Of a stretch of DNA of 14,912 bases, positions 7,086 through 14,586 are shown piece by piece. The stretch spans positions 1-14,912 of the forward strand of contig JAISEB010000030.1 of NCBI GenBank assembly GCA_031264395.1, written 5' to 3'. This stretch comes from Treponema sp. (GTDB lineage: Bacteria > Spirochaetota > Spirochaetia > Treponematales > Breznakiellaceae). The notes below the pieces were generated by a model that saw only the letters and a program-made list of their open reading frames with translations, did not search any database and was not told the origin of the DNA. The position numbers and the translations under genes are program-made. Position 1 is the first letter of the stretch. Each line of letters starts with the position of its first letter.

Positions 7086-8597
7086 ATGAATACCATAAAA
7101 CTTTCCGGGAGCGCCCTGCGGGACATTGCGGGGCGGGGCGTCAGAATTCCCCGTTACGACAGGGCAAACCGTGTACCGCGCATTGTTCACATCGGGCTTG
7201 GCCACTTTCACCGGGCCCATCAGGCGCTTTACATTGACGAACTTCTCGAGAGGGGCCTTGCCGCCGGTACGGGAATTTTCGAGGTGAATCTGGTGGCGGA
7301 CCCCTTTCCGCTTGCCGGGATCAGCGCTTCGCAGGATTACCTTTACACCCTTGTCTGCCGCGGGGATTCGGGGGATGAAACGGCGGCGGTCGTCGGCTCC
7401 ATTGCCGGTTACCTTAACGCCGTCTCCGATCCCAAGGGGGTCGTGGAGCGCCTCGCCGCGGACAGCACCGAAGTCATCAGCCTTACCATAACCGAAAAGG
7501 GCTACTACTACGACGCCGCGGCGGAAGAGATGGCATGGGACGTAAGCCCGGTAAAACACGATCTGGAACACCCCGGCGCGCCTGTAACCGCCGCGGGGTA
7601 CCTTGCCGCCGCCCTGGATCTTCGCAAAAAAAACGGCGGCGGAAAGATAACGATCATGTCCTGCGACAATTTTCCTTCCAACGGAACGGTGCTGAAAAAC
7701 TGCCTGCTTTCGTTCTGCCGAAGGACGCGGCCCGGCCTTGTTTCCTGGATTGAGGAAAACGCCGCCTTTCCCCTTTCAATGGTAGACCGCATTACCCCGG
7801 CAACCAGCCCCGCCATAATCCGGCATATTGAGGAACGCTACGGGATCAGGGACGAGTGGGCCGTTTGCAGCGAGGATTTCCGCCAGTGGGTGCTTGAAGA
7901 CAACTTTAGCCGCGCGCCTGATTCCGGGTTTAATCCGGCCCTGCTTGCGGAAGCGGGAGTGCAGGTGGTAAAGGATGTGGAGCCTTACGAACTGATGAAG
8001 ATACGGCTCCTTAACGGAAGCCATTCGGCGCTTGCCTATCCTTCCTACCTTATGGGATTCCGGGGCGTTGCCGAGGCGATCTCCGATCCTCTGCTCAGGC
8101 GTTACATACGCGATAACTACATGGAAGAGATAAGCCCTACGCTTCTTCCCGCGCCGGGGATGGATCTTCCCGTGTACAAGGACACGCTTGTGCGCCGCTT
8201 CTCCAATAAAAACATCGCCGATACCATCCTCAGGCTGGCCGCCGAAGGTTCAAAGAAGATCCCCAACTTTAGTGTCAACCCGCTGGAGGAAGCCCTCGGG
8301 CGGAATCTGCCGCACCGGGCCGTGGTCTTTGCCCTGGCGGCCTGGGCCCGCTTCCTTGCCGGAACCGATGAAGAGGGCGGGGCCATTCCCCTTGACGATC
8401 CGCTTGCTTCCGTTCTTTCCGAAGCGGCGAAAGGCGCCCGTGAAAATCCGGAACAGTTTCTTCGCGCCGCGGGCATCGGGCGCGGGGAACATGCCGGGGC
8501 GCTGGCGGGTGAGTTCGGGGGATCTCTTGACGCGATTTACCGGAAGGGAACCAGAGCGGCGCTGGAAGCGCTGGTAGAAGGACGGCCTACGGATTAA
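7086..8597 (+). CDS. Mannitol dehydrogenase/fructuronate reductase family oxidoreductase
   Basis: This 503-residue protein matches the polyol-specific long-chain dehydrogenase family in length and motifs. Residues 35-45 (HIGLGHFHRAH) are the family's N-terminal nucleotide-binding signature, ITEKGYYYD (about 135-145) is another conserved block, and the catalytic set K305...N310...H313 appears in KIRLLNGSHSALAYP. The family includes NAD-dependent mannitol 2-dehydrogenase, D-mannonate oxidoreductase (fructuronate reductase, UxuB) and tagaturonate or arabinitol relatives. The substrate cannot be settled by eye, so no gene symbol is given. The enzyme is soluble and cytoplasmic and would interconvert a ketose or keto-sugar acid and its polyol or aldonate. 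It appears monocistronic. Its 3' end overlaps the convergent gene by 11 bases. Start ATG 7086 follows an extended -10 element with no ribosome binding site. Confidence 0.92.
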   Translation: MNTIKLSGSALRDIAGRGVRIPRYDRANRVPRIVHIGLGHFHRAHQALYIDELLERGLAAGTGIFEVNLVADPFPLAGISASQDYLYTLVCRGDSGDETAAVVGSIAGYLNAVSDPKGVVERLAADSTEVISLTITEKGYYYDAAAEEMAWDVSPVKHDLEHPGAPVTAAGYLAAALDLRKKNGGGKITIMSCDNFPSNGTVLKNCLLSFCRRTRPGLVSWIEENAAFPLSMVDRITPATSPAIIRHIEERYGIRDEWAVCSEDFRQWVLEDNFSRAPDSGFNPALLAEAGVQVVKDVEPYELMKIRLLNGSHSALAYPSYLMGFRGVAEAISDPLLRRYIRDNYMEEISPTLLPAPGMDLPVYKDTLVRRFSNKNIADTILRLAAEGSKKIPNFSVNPLEEALGRNLPHRAVVFALAAWARFLAGTDEEGGAIPLDDPLASVLSEAAKGARENPEQFLRAAGIGRGEHAGALAGEFGGSLDAIYRKGTRAALEALVEGRPTD

Positions 8598-9969
8598 AGG
8601 CCCGCTCCACGGGGATGCGGACCAGATTGACATAGTGGCCGGGATAGCGCGCCCTGAAGCTGCTGAAGCGCGTTTCTTCGGCGCTTTCAAAAACGACGAC
8701 CTGAAAATTTCCGTAGCGGTTAAAAAACGGAACCAGGACTGCTATGTGGAAGTACTGGCGCATGCGGGGCCTTCCCCGGAGGTTGTCCGCCGTGGCGGGG
8801 GGACCCATTTCGGTATTTACCGCGGCAAGGTAGACGCGGCCCGGTTCGTCCACGGCCAGCGTGTAAAGCAGGGGCTGAAGTCCCTCGATGCCGAAACCGG
8901 CGTTTTCAAGGTGGCCGGGGTAAGAGCGCGGGGAGCCGGCCCTTGTTTCCCGGACTATTGTTTCGGAAAAAGGCCAGCGCCTTACCTCGAATTCTTCAAG
9001 CGTTCCGAATGATTCCCCGCGAAGTTCCGTCCAGACATTCGCGGCGAGGTTCCGTATCCAGTCAAGGCCAAAGAAGGGATCGCGGGTTTCTTCCCAGACT
9101 TCGGTAAACGAAGAGCCTCTGCCGCCGAAGCGCTGTTTCAGGGAGCCGACGGCAAGGCGTTTGCCGGTAACGGGACGCAGAATGCCGTCCACAAGCCATT
9201 TGGCAAATCCCGAACAGTTAAGGCCGCTTTTCCCGTCCTGTTCCCCAAGGCTTTCAATAAAAACATAGCGCCCGTTTTCATCAATGGCCCCGTCGTCCCT
9301 GAAGCTGAGTTCGGAAAGCCGCCCGCGCACGGCGGAAATGAAACGACTCACATCCTCGTAGTCGCCGGGATTGGGTTCAAAGTAACGGCGGGGAAAGCGG
9401 TTTCCGGCAAGGGCAAGGGCCTCTTCCACCGGAAGGGTATAGAGCCGTTCAAAGGAAAGGGGAAGGGGAAGGGAATCGACAAGATACGCTTCGTGGATAA
9501 TCACGTCCATGAGGCATTTGTCCGCCGTAAAGGGGCGGAACTGGACGTAGGCGTTGGGATCGCTGCGGAGGAAGATCCGTATACGGAGGCCTTCGCCCGT
9601 CGACTTTAGCCGGGCAAGGCTCCATGAACCCTGCGTCCAGCCGGGCCAGGCGGCGCCGGTCTGCCTTTGAACAAGGGCAAGGCTTTCCCTGCCGCCGTTC
9701 CATTCGCGCGCCAGCACCACGGCAAATTCCCTTTCCCCCTCTTCTATCCGCACCTGAATTCTTCCGCCGCTGTTCAAGGTCCGTACCTGCTGCCTTCTGC
9801 CCAGCACCTGCGCGGGGGCTTCGGTGAACCAGGCGTCCTTTATTTCCGTACGAAGGGAAGAATCGTCCGGGATGCGCCTTACGGGAAGATCGGCGGCCGC
9901 AAGGGGCGCGCACAGGAAGCAGAGGAAAAGGCACGTTGCGGGGCCTTTGCGAAAAAGAGGTATACGCAT
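8587..9969 (-). CDS. Secreted protein with NlpC/P60-like Cys/His arrangement
   Basis: This is a 460-residue protein. It begins with a signal peptide: basic start, hydrophobic core about 11-22, and likely cleavage after AAA near residue 26. The Cys residues in the core have Leu at -1, so a lipobox is unlikely. Residues 30-165 look like a beta-rich domain. The stretch GLNCSGFAKWLVDG puts C252 in the N-C-S-G-F setting seen in NlpC/P60 and related papain-fold enzymes, and H408 (QYFHIAVLVPF) is a plausible partner His in a strand. Such enzymes cleave peptidoglycan stem peptides or act as amidases, but the spacing of about 155 residues between Cys and His is long for classic NlpC/P60, so this could be a divergent relative. 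ATG 9967-9969 has no ribosome binding site; the 5' flank is AT-rich with a -10-like GATAAT (minus strand, 9986-9981). The gene is real and the enzyme class tentative. Confidence 0.75.
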   Translation of the reverse strand: MRIPLFRKGPATCLFLCFLCAPLAAADLPVRRIPDDSSLRTEIKDAWFTEAPAQVLGRRQQVRTLNSGGRIQVRIEEGEREFAVVLAREWNGGRESLALVQRQTGAAWPGWTQGSWSLARLKSTGEGLRIRIFLRSDPNAYVQFRPFTADKCLMDVIIHEAYLVDSLPLPLSFERLYTLPVEEALALAGNRFPRRYFEPNPGDYEDVSRFISAVRGRLSELSFRDDGAIDENGRYVFIESLGEQDGKSGLNCSGFAKWLVDGILRPVTGKRLAVGSLKQRFGGRGSSFTEVWEETRDPFFGLDWIRNLAANVWTELRGESFGTLEEFEVRRWPFSETIVRETRAGSPRSYPGHLENAGFGIEGLQPLLYTLAVDEPGRVYLAAVNTEMGPPATADNLRGRPRMRQYFHIAVLVPFFNRYGNFQVVVFESAEETRFSSFRARYPGHYVNLVRIPVERAFNP

Positions 9970-9990
9970 ATTCTATATCAATTATCGGTC

Positions 9991-10040
9991 AAAACCGGGC
10001 CCCTTTGCACGGGGAATACGGCCCGGCGGGTGTTTTTTTT
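9991..10040 (+). promoter_or_regulatory. Inverted repeat followed by eight T in the divergent intergenic region
   Basis: CCGGGCC (9995-10001) and GGCCCGG (10020-10026) form a perfect 7-bp inverted repeat with an 18-base spacer, followed after six bases by T8 (10033-10040). On the other strand the repeat is flanked by TTTT (9994-9991). It looks terminator-like on the plus strand, yet no plus-strand gene lies just upstream. It could be an attenuator, an operator for the protease gene, or a barrier between the divergent promoters. Confidence 0.35.
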
Positions 10041-10055
10041 ATGGAACATGTTTAC

Positions 10056-10061
10056 TATAAT
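10056..10061 (+). promoter_or_regulatory. Perfect -10 hexamer upstream of the HtrA-like gene
   Basis: TATAAT occurs 19 bases before ATG 10081. The hexamer position 17 bases upstream is TTTTTT within a T-run, a poor -35. The predicted start point near 10068 would fall inside the ribosome binding site at 10066-10073, so either the 5' leader is very short or the true promoter differs. Confidence 0.4.
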
Positions 10062-10065
10062 GGAC

Positions 10066-10073
10066 GAGGAGGG
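10066..10073 (+). promoter_or_regulatory. Strong ribosome binding site that sets the HtrA-like start
   Basis: GAGGAGGG lies seven bases before ATG 10081. It is the strongest Shine-Dalgarno sequence in the window. It identifies 10081 as the start, not the earlier in-frame codons that run back into the antisense of the upstream gene. Confidence 0.75.
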
Positions 10074-10080
10074 CTTTATC

Positions 10081-11337
10081 ATGAAACTGTACAGCCGCGG
10101 GCAGGTGATCTTTTTTTCGGTTCTGAGCGGCCTCATCGCCGTACTTTTTGCCCTGGGGCTGGGCCTGTTGAAATTTCCGTCCGGCGCAAGGGGGGAAAAG
10201 CGCGCCGGAACTTCCGGTTCCGCTTCCGCGGCCGTATCCGCTTCCGAATACAGGGAAGAACCCGCTTTTCCGGTTCAGGACGGTTATGCCGATCCGCTCA
10301 AACTTAACACCCAGGATCTTGTTCCCTACACCGAAAGCGAACGGGAAAATATCGCCGTTTATGAAAAATTCAATTCGGCGGTTGTAAACATTACCACCGA
10401 GACCATGGCCATCAACTGGTTTCTGGAACCCATACCGCAGGAAGGGGAATCCGGGTCCGGGTCCATCATAGACGCCAGAGGCTTTGTGCTTACCAACAAC
10501 CATGTGATCCAGAACGCTTACAAGGTGTACATCAACCTTGCCGACGGAAGCCAGTACGAAGGGAGCGTAACGGGGACCGATCCCGAAAACGACATTGCCG
10601 TACTGAAATTTGAAGTGCCGGAGGGGATGGACCTCCGCGATATTCCTTTTGGGGATTCAGGCAGCCTCAAGGTCGGCCAAAAGGTACTTGCCATAGGGAA
10701 CCCTTTTGCCTTGGAGCGGACATTAACGGTGGGCATTGTTTCGGGTTTGGGAAGGCCCATAAGGACATCGAGGCAGAATATCATACGGGACATGATCCAG
10801 ACGGACGCTTCCATTAATCCCGGCAATTCCGGAGGCCCCCTTCTTGACACCCAGGGCCGGATGTTCGGGGTGAACACCATGATCTATTCCCCCTCGGGAG
10901 GTTCCGTCGGCATCGGCTTTGCCGTACCGGTAAACACCGCGAAGCGGGTAGTCGCCGAACTGATGCAGTACGGAAAGGTCAGGCGCGGCTGGATAGACGC
11001 GTCTGTGGCGCAGCTCTTTCCCAGCCTTGTCCGCTACGCGAATCTTCCCGTCAGTTCCGGGCTTCTTGTTTCGCGGACAAGGCGGAACGGCCTTGCCGAA
11101 AAAGCGGGCATACGCCAGGGAACCGATCCCGTGCGTTCGGGCTCAAGCGTCATCTACCTTGGCGGGGACATCATCACCTCCGTGGACGGCATGAAGACCG
11201 CGACTCTCGCGGATCTTTACTCGGCGCTGGAGGACAACAAGCCCGGCGAGACGGTAAAGGTAGAGATTATACGCGGCGGCAAGCCCCTTACCCTTGACGT
11301 TACCCTTGCGGACAGGGAAGAGATACTGAACCAGTAA
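10081..11337 (+). CDS. HtrA/Deg-family membrane-anchored serine protease with one PDZ domain
   Basis: This is a 418-residue protein. Residues 8-31 form one hydrophobic segment, either an uncleaved membrane anchor or a signal peptide, followed by a Ser/Ala-rich linker to about residue 65. Residues about 85-300 are the chymotrypsin-fold protease with a complete triad: H141 (TNNHVIQN), D171 (ENDIAVLKF) and S250 (INPGNSGGPL). The single C-terminal PDZ domain (about 315-410) carries GGDIITSVDGMK and the GKPLTLDV strand. These proteases act in the periplasm on misfolded envelope proteins, and the PDZ domain recognises exposed C-termini. One PDZ and an N-terminal anchor resemble DegS or HtrA-like proteins more than two-PDZ DegP. 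The start is set by GAGGAGGG. Neighbouring genes on both sides encode exported proteins, in keeping with an envelope quality-control role. The gene ends 23 bases before a convergent stop. Confidence 0.94.
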   Translation: MKLYSRGQVIFFSVLSGLIAVLFALGLGLLKFPSGARGEKRAGTSGSASAAVSASEYREEPAFPVQDGYADPLKLNTQDLVPYTESERENIAVYEKFNSAVVNITTETMAINWFLEPIPQEGESGSGSIIDARGFVLTNNHVIQNAYKVYINLADGSQYEGSVTGTDPENDIAVLKFEVPEGMDLRDIPFGDSGSLKVGQKVLAIGNPFALERTLTVGIVSGLGRPIRTSRQNIIRDMIQTDASINPGNSGGPLLDTQGRMFGVNTMIYSPSGGSVGIGFAVPVNTAKRVVAELMQYGKVRRGWIDASVAQLFPSLVRYANLPVSSGLLVSRTRRNGLAEKAGIRQGTDPVRSGSSVIYLGGDIITSVDGMKTATLADLYSALEDNKPGETVKVEIIRGGKPLTLDVTLADREEILNQ

Positions 11338-11338
11338 A

Positions 11339-11356
11339 GGCCGTAAAGCTGCGGCC
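11339..11356. terminator. Weak hairpin between convergent genes
   Basis: GGCCG (11339-11343) pairs with CGGCC (11352-11356) around an eight-base loop, in the 23 bases separating the protease stop from the stop of the convergent PEGA-protein gene. There is no T-run on either strand, so it may only weakly end transcription in either direction. Confidence 0.25.
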
Positions 11357-11360
11357 GGTT

Positions 11361-13007
11361 CTAATAAACGATCCCTATTCCCACTCCGCCTGTTCCCCAT
11401 ACGCCCGATTTGTCTATCCTTACCCCGCCTGAAACCGTATACACCAGAATGGAAGGAGACGGATACCATTTGATTTCGGCGCCCAGATCAAGGACCGTGC
11501 TTCCTTCTTTTTCACGGTTTTTCGAATTTGCGGAAAAACTTATTTCGGGAAGGAAGGAAATACCGGCGGTAATATGCGCGCGCCGGAAGAGTATGCCGGC
11601 CGGGAGGAAAAGGCGGGGAGAAGAATCGCCGGGGAACGCGGTGCGTATGCCGGGCGCGAAAAGCAGGGAAATCAGGCGGAAATCAAGCGACAGGGGGAAC
11701 CGGACGGAAAGGCCTTCCCTCTGCGGGGTACGTTCGTCTTTCTGCGCCCAGGCGTAGGAGAGCCCCACGGCCGCTTCCAGCGGGAAACGGAACGGGGCCT
11801 CGAGGAAGCGCTTTTTTGCCGAAAGGGCAAAGCCCCAGAACGCGCCTTCCCCAAAGACCGGAACCGCGTTAAGGGCGGCGGCCAGTTCGAGCCCTTCAAG
11901 AACGCTGAAGCGCGCTCCCCCCTCAAAGGGCAGGCTGGAAAAGGCGCTGCTTCCGGCGGGGTTGCCGAAAAGAAGGCCCCCTTCAAGCTGAAAACTGCCC
12001 CCGGGAAGTGTTGCGGGAGACGCGGCGAACATGAGGCCGGGAACGGCGCCGTTAAGCGAAAGGGGATAAATGCTGATGGAAGAATCTATTGCAACCTCAA
12101 GAAAGGCGCTGTGCCGCCGCGGTTCGGAATTGTCCCAGGGAATGGAAAATCCGTCTATGACTATGCTGTAGGTTCCGTCGGGCAAAATGGAATTCCCCAT
12201 AGTACGGCCGTTCCATTCCGCCGATTGGGAACGCGAGGTAAAGGGGCCCAGTTCGGCGGTATACACGGTTTCCCCGCCACTGGCCCGCACGGTAAGGAGC
12301 GCCGTTCCCGGACCTGAGACTTCAAAAGAAAAACGGGTGACCCCCAGAGAGCCGGAATTTGCGGGGTTAAAACGGGACCTTGCCGTATCCGCCCTGATGA
12401 TGCGGAAAGGGGCGGGAACAAGGACAAGTTCCGCCGGGATAATGAAGCCTTCCCGTATATACACGGTTGCGGAGGCGTCCTCCCAGCCAAAGGCCCGGAC
12501 CCGTATGGTGTGGTAGCCCACCGGAAGAGTCATGCCGGCCCCGGCGGCAAGTTCCTCCGGGGAAAAAGACACGGATTTTCCGTCTACAAGGATCTCGGGA
12601 TTAAGGGGATACAAACCGGGAGGAGGGCTGTTTTCGCCCCGGCGCAGCGTAATGATGGTTTGGCCGGAACTTGCCTCAAGTTCTATCAACATTACCAGCC
12701 GGCTTGACGAGGAAAGGGTTACATTGAAGGTCCTCTCGCGGTAGCCTTCCTTGTATATTCTGACGATGTGTATTCCGCTCCGTACATCCAGCGTAAGGGG
12801 GGTAAGGCCCCGTTCCACGCCGTCGACAAACACCTTTGCCTGATCCGGCTCGGTACGGACCGTCAGCCCCCTGCCCTCCACTTCCCTGAAAAAATCACCC
12901 CTGATTACTTCGCTAACCCCGGTCTGCGCCGGGACGGGCACGGCAAACGCCGCGCAAAGACAGGGGACAAGGAGAAAGAAAAAAAAACGCCGGGCGGTTA
13001 CCTTCAC
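11361..13007 (-). CDS. PEGA-domain envelope protein with FlgD-Ig-like and beta-barrel-like regions
   Basis: This is a 548-residue protein. A signal peptide spans residues 1-27 (hydrophobic 8-26, cleavage after VPA). Residues 47-110 are a PEGA domain (LTVRTEPDQAKVFVDGVERG, then HIVRIYKEGY), and 135-198 look like a second, diverged PEGA-type unit with IHI-like 'YHTIRVRAFGW'. About 220-300 resemble a FlgD-type Ig fold (EWNGRTMGNSILPDGTYSIVIDG). Residues 320-548 alternate hydrophobic and polar strands and end in GIGIVY, as in an outer-membrane beta-barrel or porin-like domain. PEGA domains are usually extracytoplasmic surface modules. The start is GTG 13007, the only start after the in-frame radC stop; the Shine-Dalgarno-like AAAGG touches the GTG with no normal spacing. 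It follows radC by three bases and is probably translated by re-initiation. A periplasmic or outer-membrane structural role is inference. Confidence 0.83.
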   Translation of the reverse strand: MKVTARRFFFFLLVPCLCAAFAVPVPAQTGVSEVIRGDFFREVEGRGLTVRTEPDQAKVFVDGVERGLTPLTLDVRSGIHIVRIYKEGYRERTFNVTLSSSSRLVMLIELEASSGQTIITLRRGENSPPPGLYPLNPEILVDGKSVSFSPEELAAGAGMTLPVGYHTIRVRAFGWEDASATVYIREGFIIPAELVLVPAPFRIIRADTARSRFNPANSGSLGVTRFSFEVSGPGTALLTVRASGGETVYTAELGPFTSRSQSAEWNGRTMGNSILPDGTYSIVIDGFSIPWDNSEPRRHSAFLEVAIDSSISIYPLSLNGAVPGLMFAASPATLPGGSFQLEGGLLFGNPAGSSAFSSLPFEGGARFSVLEGLELAAALNAVPVFGEGAFWGFALSAKKRFLEAPFRFPLEAAVGLSYAWAQKDERTPQREGLSVRFPLSLDFRLISLLFAPGIRTAFPGDSSPRLFLPAGILFRRAHITAGISFLPEISFSANSKNREKEGSTVLDLGAEIKWYPSPSILVYTVSGGVRIDKSGVWGTGGVGIGIVY

Positions 13008-13010
13008 CCT

Positions 13011-13790
13011 TTAACTATAAACAATTTTGGCTTTTTGAAGTAAGCCTTCGTTGTCCGTTTCCATTCTGCCGTTCTGGCGGTAGCTGAAATAGGACATGTG
13101 CGAAAAGATTATGTGATCGAGGAAGTTGATCCCCAGAATGACGCCCGCGGCCCTGAGCCGGGATGTCACCTCGTCGTCTTCCTGTGAGGGGACAAGCTGC
13201 CCCGACGGGTGGTTATGGGCAACGGCGATGGCCACCGCGTGATCGGCGATGGCCTCGGCGTAGACTTCCCTTGGGTGAATTATGGTACGGTTGACAAGGC
13301 CCACGGTTACCACCCGGACGGCGAGTACTTCGTGGGCGCCGTTGAAAGAGAGGGAGAGGAACCGTTCCTGCCTCCTGTCGGCGTAATGGCGGATCAGGCT
13401 GTAGATGTCTTCCGGCCGCCTGATCCTGATTCCGGCCGCCCCCCAGCGCCGACGGCCGAATTCAAGCATGGCTATTACGGCGGCGGCCTTGCTTTTGCCA
13501 AGGCCGGCAAGCCTCGTCAATTCCCCGCTTGTGGGGATGCCTTTATTCCCGTCAAGATGTTTAAGCAGATCCGCCGCCAGATGAATAACGTTTTTGCCCC
13601 GTGTGCCCGTATTAAGGAGGATGGCCAGAAGCTCATGATCCGAAAGGGCCTCCGGCCCAAGGCTGCAGAGCCGTTCCCGTGGACGGTCCGAAAGGGACAT
13701 GGCCCTGATGCCGTGAACGGGGTGAAAGTCGCATCCTGTATCCGGGGCATCGTTTTTCCCCACACATTCGGGGTAACTGAATTCGCTCAT
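13011..13790 (-). CDS. radC: RadC/JAB-domain (MPN) family protein
   Basis: This is a 259-residue protein. A helix-hairpin-helix region sits at about 90-114 (LTRLAGLGKSKAAAVIAMLEFGRR). The C-terminal JAB/MPN domain holds the complete metal motif H192-x-H194-x7-S202-x2-D205 in AHNHPSGQLVPSQEDD. RadC was named as a DNA-repair protein, but that role is now doubted, and the JAB domain suggests a zinc metallopeptidase-like or DNA-linked activity. RPRERL (36-41) and LSDHELLAILLNTGT (49-63) are family signatures. The first 30 residues are an extension over typical members. ATG 13790 has an AAGG five bases upstream, and M31 (13700), with AGGG before it, is a valid alternative. The next gene downstream, the PEGA protein, lies in the same reading frame separated by a single TAA. 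Confidence 0.92.
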   Translation of the reverse strand: MSEFSYPECVGKNDAPDTGCDFHPVHGIRAMSLSDRPRERLCSLGPEALSDHELLAILLNTGTRGKNVIHLAADLLKHLDGNKGIPTSGELTRLAGLGKSKAAAVIAMLEFGRRRWGAAGIRIRRPEDIYSLIRHYADRRQERFLSLSFNGAHEVLAVRVVTVGLVNRTIIHPREVYAEAIADHAVAIAVAHNHPSGQLVPSQEDDEVTSRLRAAGVILGINFLDHIIFSHMSYFSYRQNGRMETDNEGLLQKAKIVYS

Positions 13791-13800
13791 GTACCTTATA

Positions 13801-13823
13801 GGGCGCCGTCCTGCGTGGCGCTT
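13801..13823 (+). other. Small inverted repeat in the radC/lipoprotein intergenic region
   Basis: GCGCC (13803-13807) and GGCGC (13817-13821) pair around a nine-base loop; on a plus-strand RNA two G-U pairs (13801-13802 with 13822-13823) extend it. It lies 10 bases upstream of the radC start codon and could fold in the radC leader or act as an operator. Nothing else distinct is seen in this 83-base gap. Confidence 0.25.
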
Positions 13824-13873
13824 TAATAATCGTGCAATTTTGTGTTTTGAGGGGAAAAACCGATACAGTAATT

Positions 13874-14545
13874 ATGAGCAAACGATATACATTCTGTACC
13901 CGGTACGCCTTGGCCCTCTTTGCCGCGCTGTTTTTTTCCTGCGCCGCCCTGCCCCCGTCCCGTGACGCCTCTTCCGGCGCTTTTCCGCCCAAAACGCCCC
14001 CGGCCGGAATACCGGCCGAAATTCCAAGGCCCCCGGCGCTGATTCTGGGGCAGGGGCTCGTTTCCCCGGACCGGCTTGCCCTGTTTCTGGAAAACAACAA
14101 TCCCCTGGCGGGCGGCGATTTCACCCGCAGCCTGGCGTCCTGCTATGTCGAGGAGGCGGCGGCGGAAGGGGTGAATCATGACGCGGCCTTTGCCCAGATG
14201 TGCCTGGAAACGGGTTTTCTCCGTTACGGAGGACTCGTAACGGCCGACATGAACAATTTTTGCGGCCTTGGGGCCATTGGGGAAAACCAGCGGGGAGAAC
14301 GGTTCCCCGATGTCCGTACCGGCGTGCGGGCCCACATTCAGCACCTTAAGGCATACGCCTCACAGGCGCCCCTGAAAGGGGAACTGGTGGATCCCCGCTA
14401 CCGCTGGGTCCGCGCGGGGTCCGCCCCGGCGATAGCGGATCTTGCCGGCAAATGGGCCGCCGACCGGGACTACGGCGGCAAGATAGACGCGATTCTGGAA
14501 CGAATGTACGACGCCGCCTTTAATTCCGGCGGGAAAGGTCTATAA
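13874..14545 (+). CDS. Glucosaminidase-like (GH73-type) lipoprotein
   Basis: This is a 223-residue protein. Residues 1-22 form a signal peptide ending FFS, directly before C23, a relaxed spirochaete-type lipobox (F-F-S-C), so it is probably a lipoprotein. A Pro/Ala-rich linker runs to about residue 55. Residues 85-215 resemble the glucosaminidase domain: AFAQMCLETGFLRYGG with E112 as candidate catalytic acid, then NNFCGLGA, the usual N-x-F-G-x block, and a helical C-terminus with a KAYASQ motif. Such enzymes cleave the N-acetylglucosaminyl bond of peptidoglycan. I set the start at ATG 13874 because it gives a clean signal peptide; a GTG at 13832 adds 14 residues that spoil it. No good ribosome binding site precedes it (GAGGGG at 13849-13854 is 19 bases away), and a TACAGT lies just upstream, so translation may be leaderless. 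Confidence 0.82.
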   Translation: MSKRYTFCTRYALALFAALFFSCAALPPSRDASSGAFPPKTPPAGIPAEIPRPPALILGQGLVSPDRLALFLENNNPLAGGDFTRSLASCYVEEAAAEGVNHDAAFAQMCLETGFLRYGGLVTADMNNFCGLGAIGENQRGERFPDVRTGVRAHIQHLKAYASQAPLKGELVDPRYRWVRAGSAPAIADLAGKWAADRDYGGKIDAILERMYDAAFNSGGKGL

Positions 14546-14546
14546 T
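14541..14546 (+). promoter_or_regulatory. Candidate -10 element for the PilZ-type gene
   Basis: TATAAT overlaps the stop codon of the preceding gene. A poor -35 (TTTAAT at 14519-14524, 16-base spacing) lies upstream. The predicted start point near 14553 would give a leader of about 34 bases ending with the ribosome binding site AAGAGGGAT before ATG 14587. This suggests the PilZ gene has its own promoter. Confidence 0.4.
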
Positions 14547-14586
14547 TTACAGTAGATTTGTTGTACCATTACGGCAAGAGGGATAG

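Noticed and set aside
8587..8597. The 11-base tail-to-tail overlap of convergent genes as a special regulatory site
   Set aside because: Short convergent overlaps are common in compact genomes and nothing else marks this one; it is noted in the gene entries only.
9667..10080. In-frame upstream extension of the HtrA-like gene
   Set aside because: It lies antisense to the secreted NlpC/P60-like gene, and the strong ribosome binding site at 10066-10073 with a membrane anchor right after ATG 10081 sets the true start.
11574..12317. A 247-codon plus-strand frame opposite the PEGA-protein gene
   Set aside because: It has a low-complexity, Gly/Lys/Arg-rich translation and no start signals, and is antisense to a gene with signal peptide and recognisable domains.
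13209..13826. A 205-codon plus-strand frame opposite radC
   Set aside because: RadC motifs on the minus strand are complete, and the plus frame has no recognisable feature.
13832..13873. GTG start giving 14 extra residues on the glucosaminidase-like lipoprotein
   Set aside because: The extra residues would precede and spoil a clean signal peptide and lipobox; ATG 13874 fits better.
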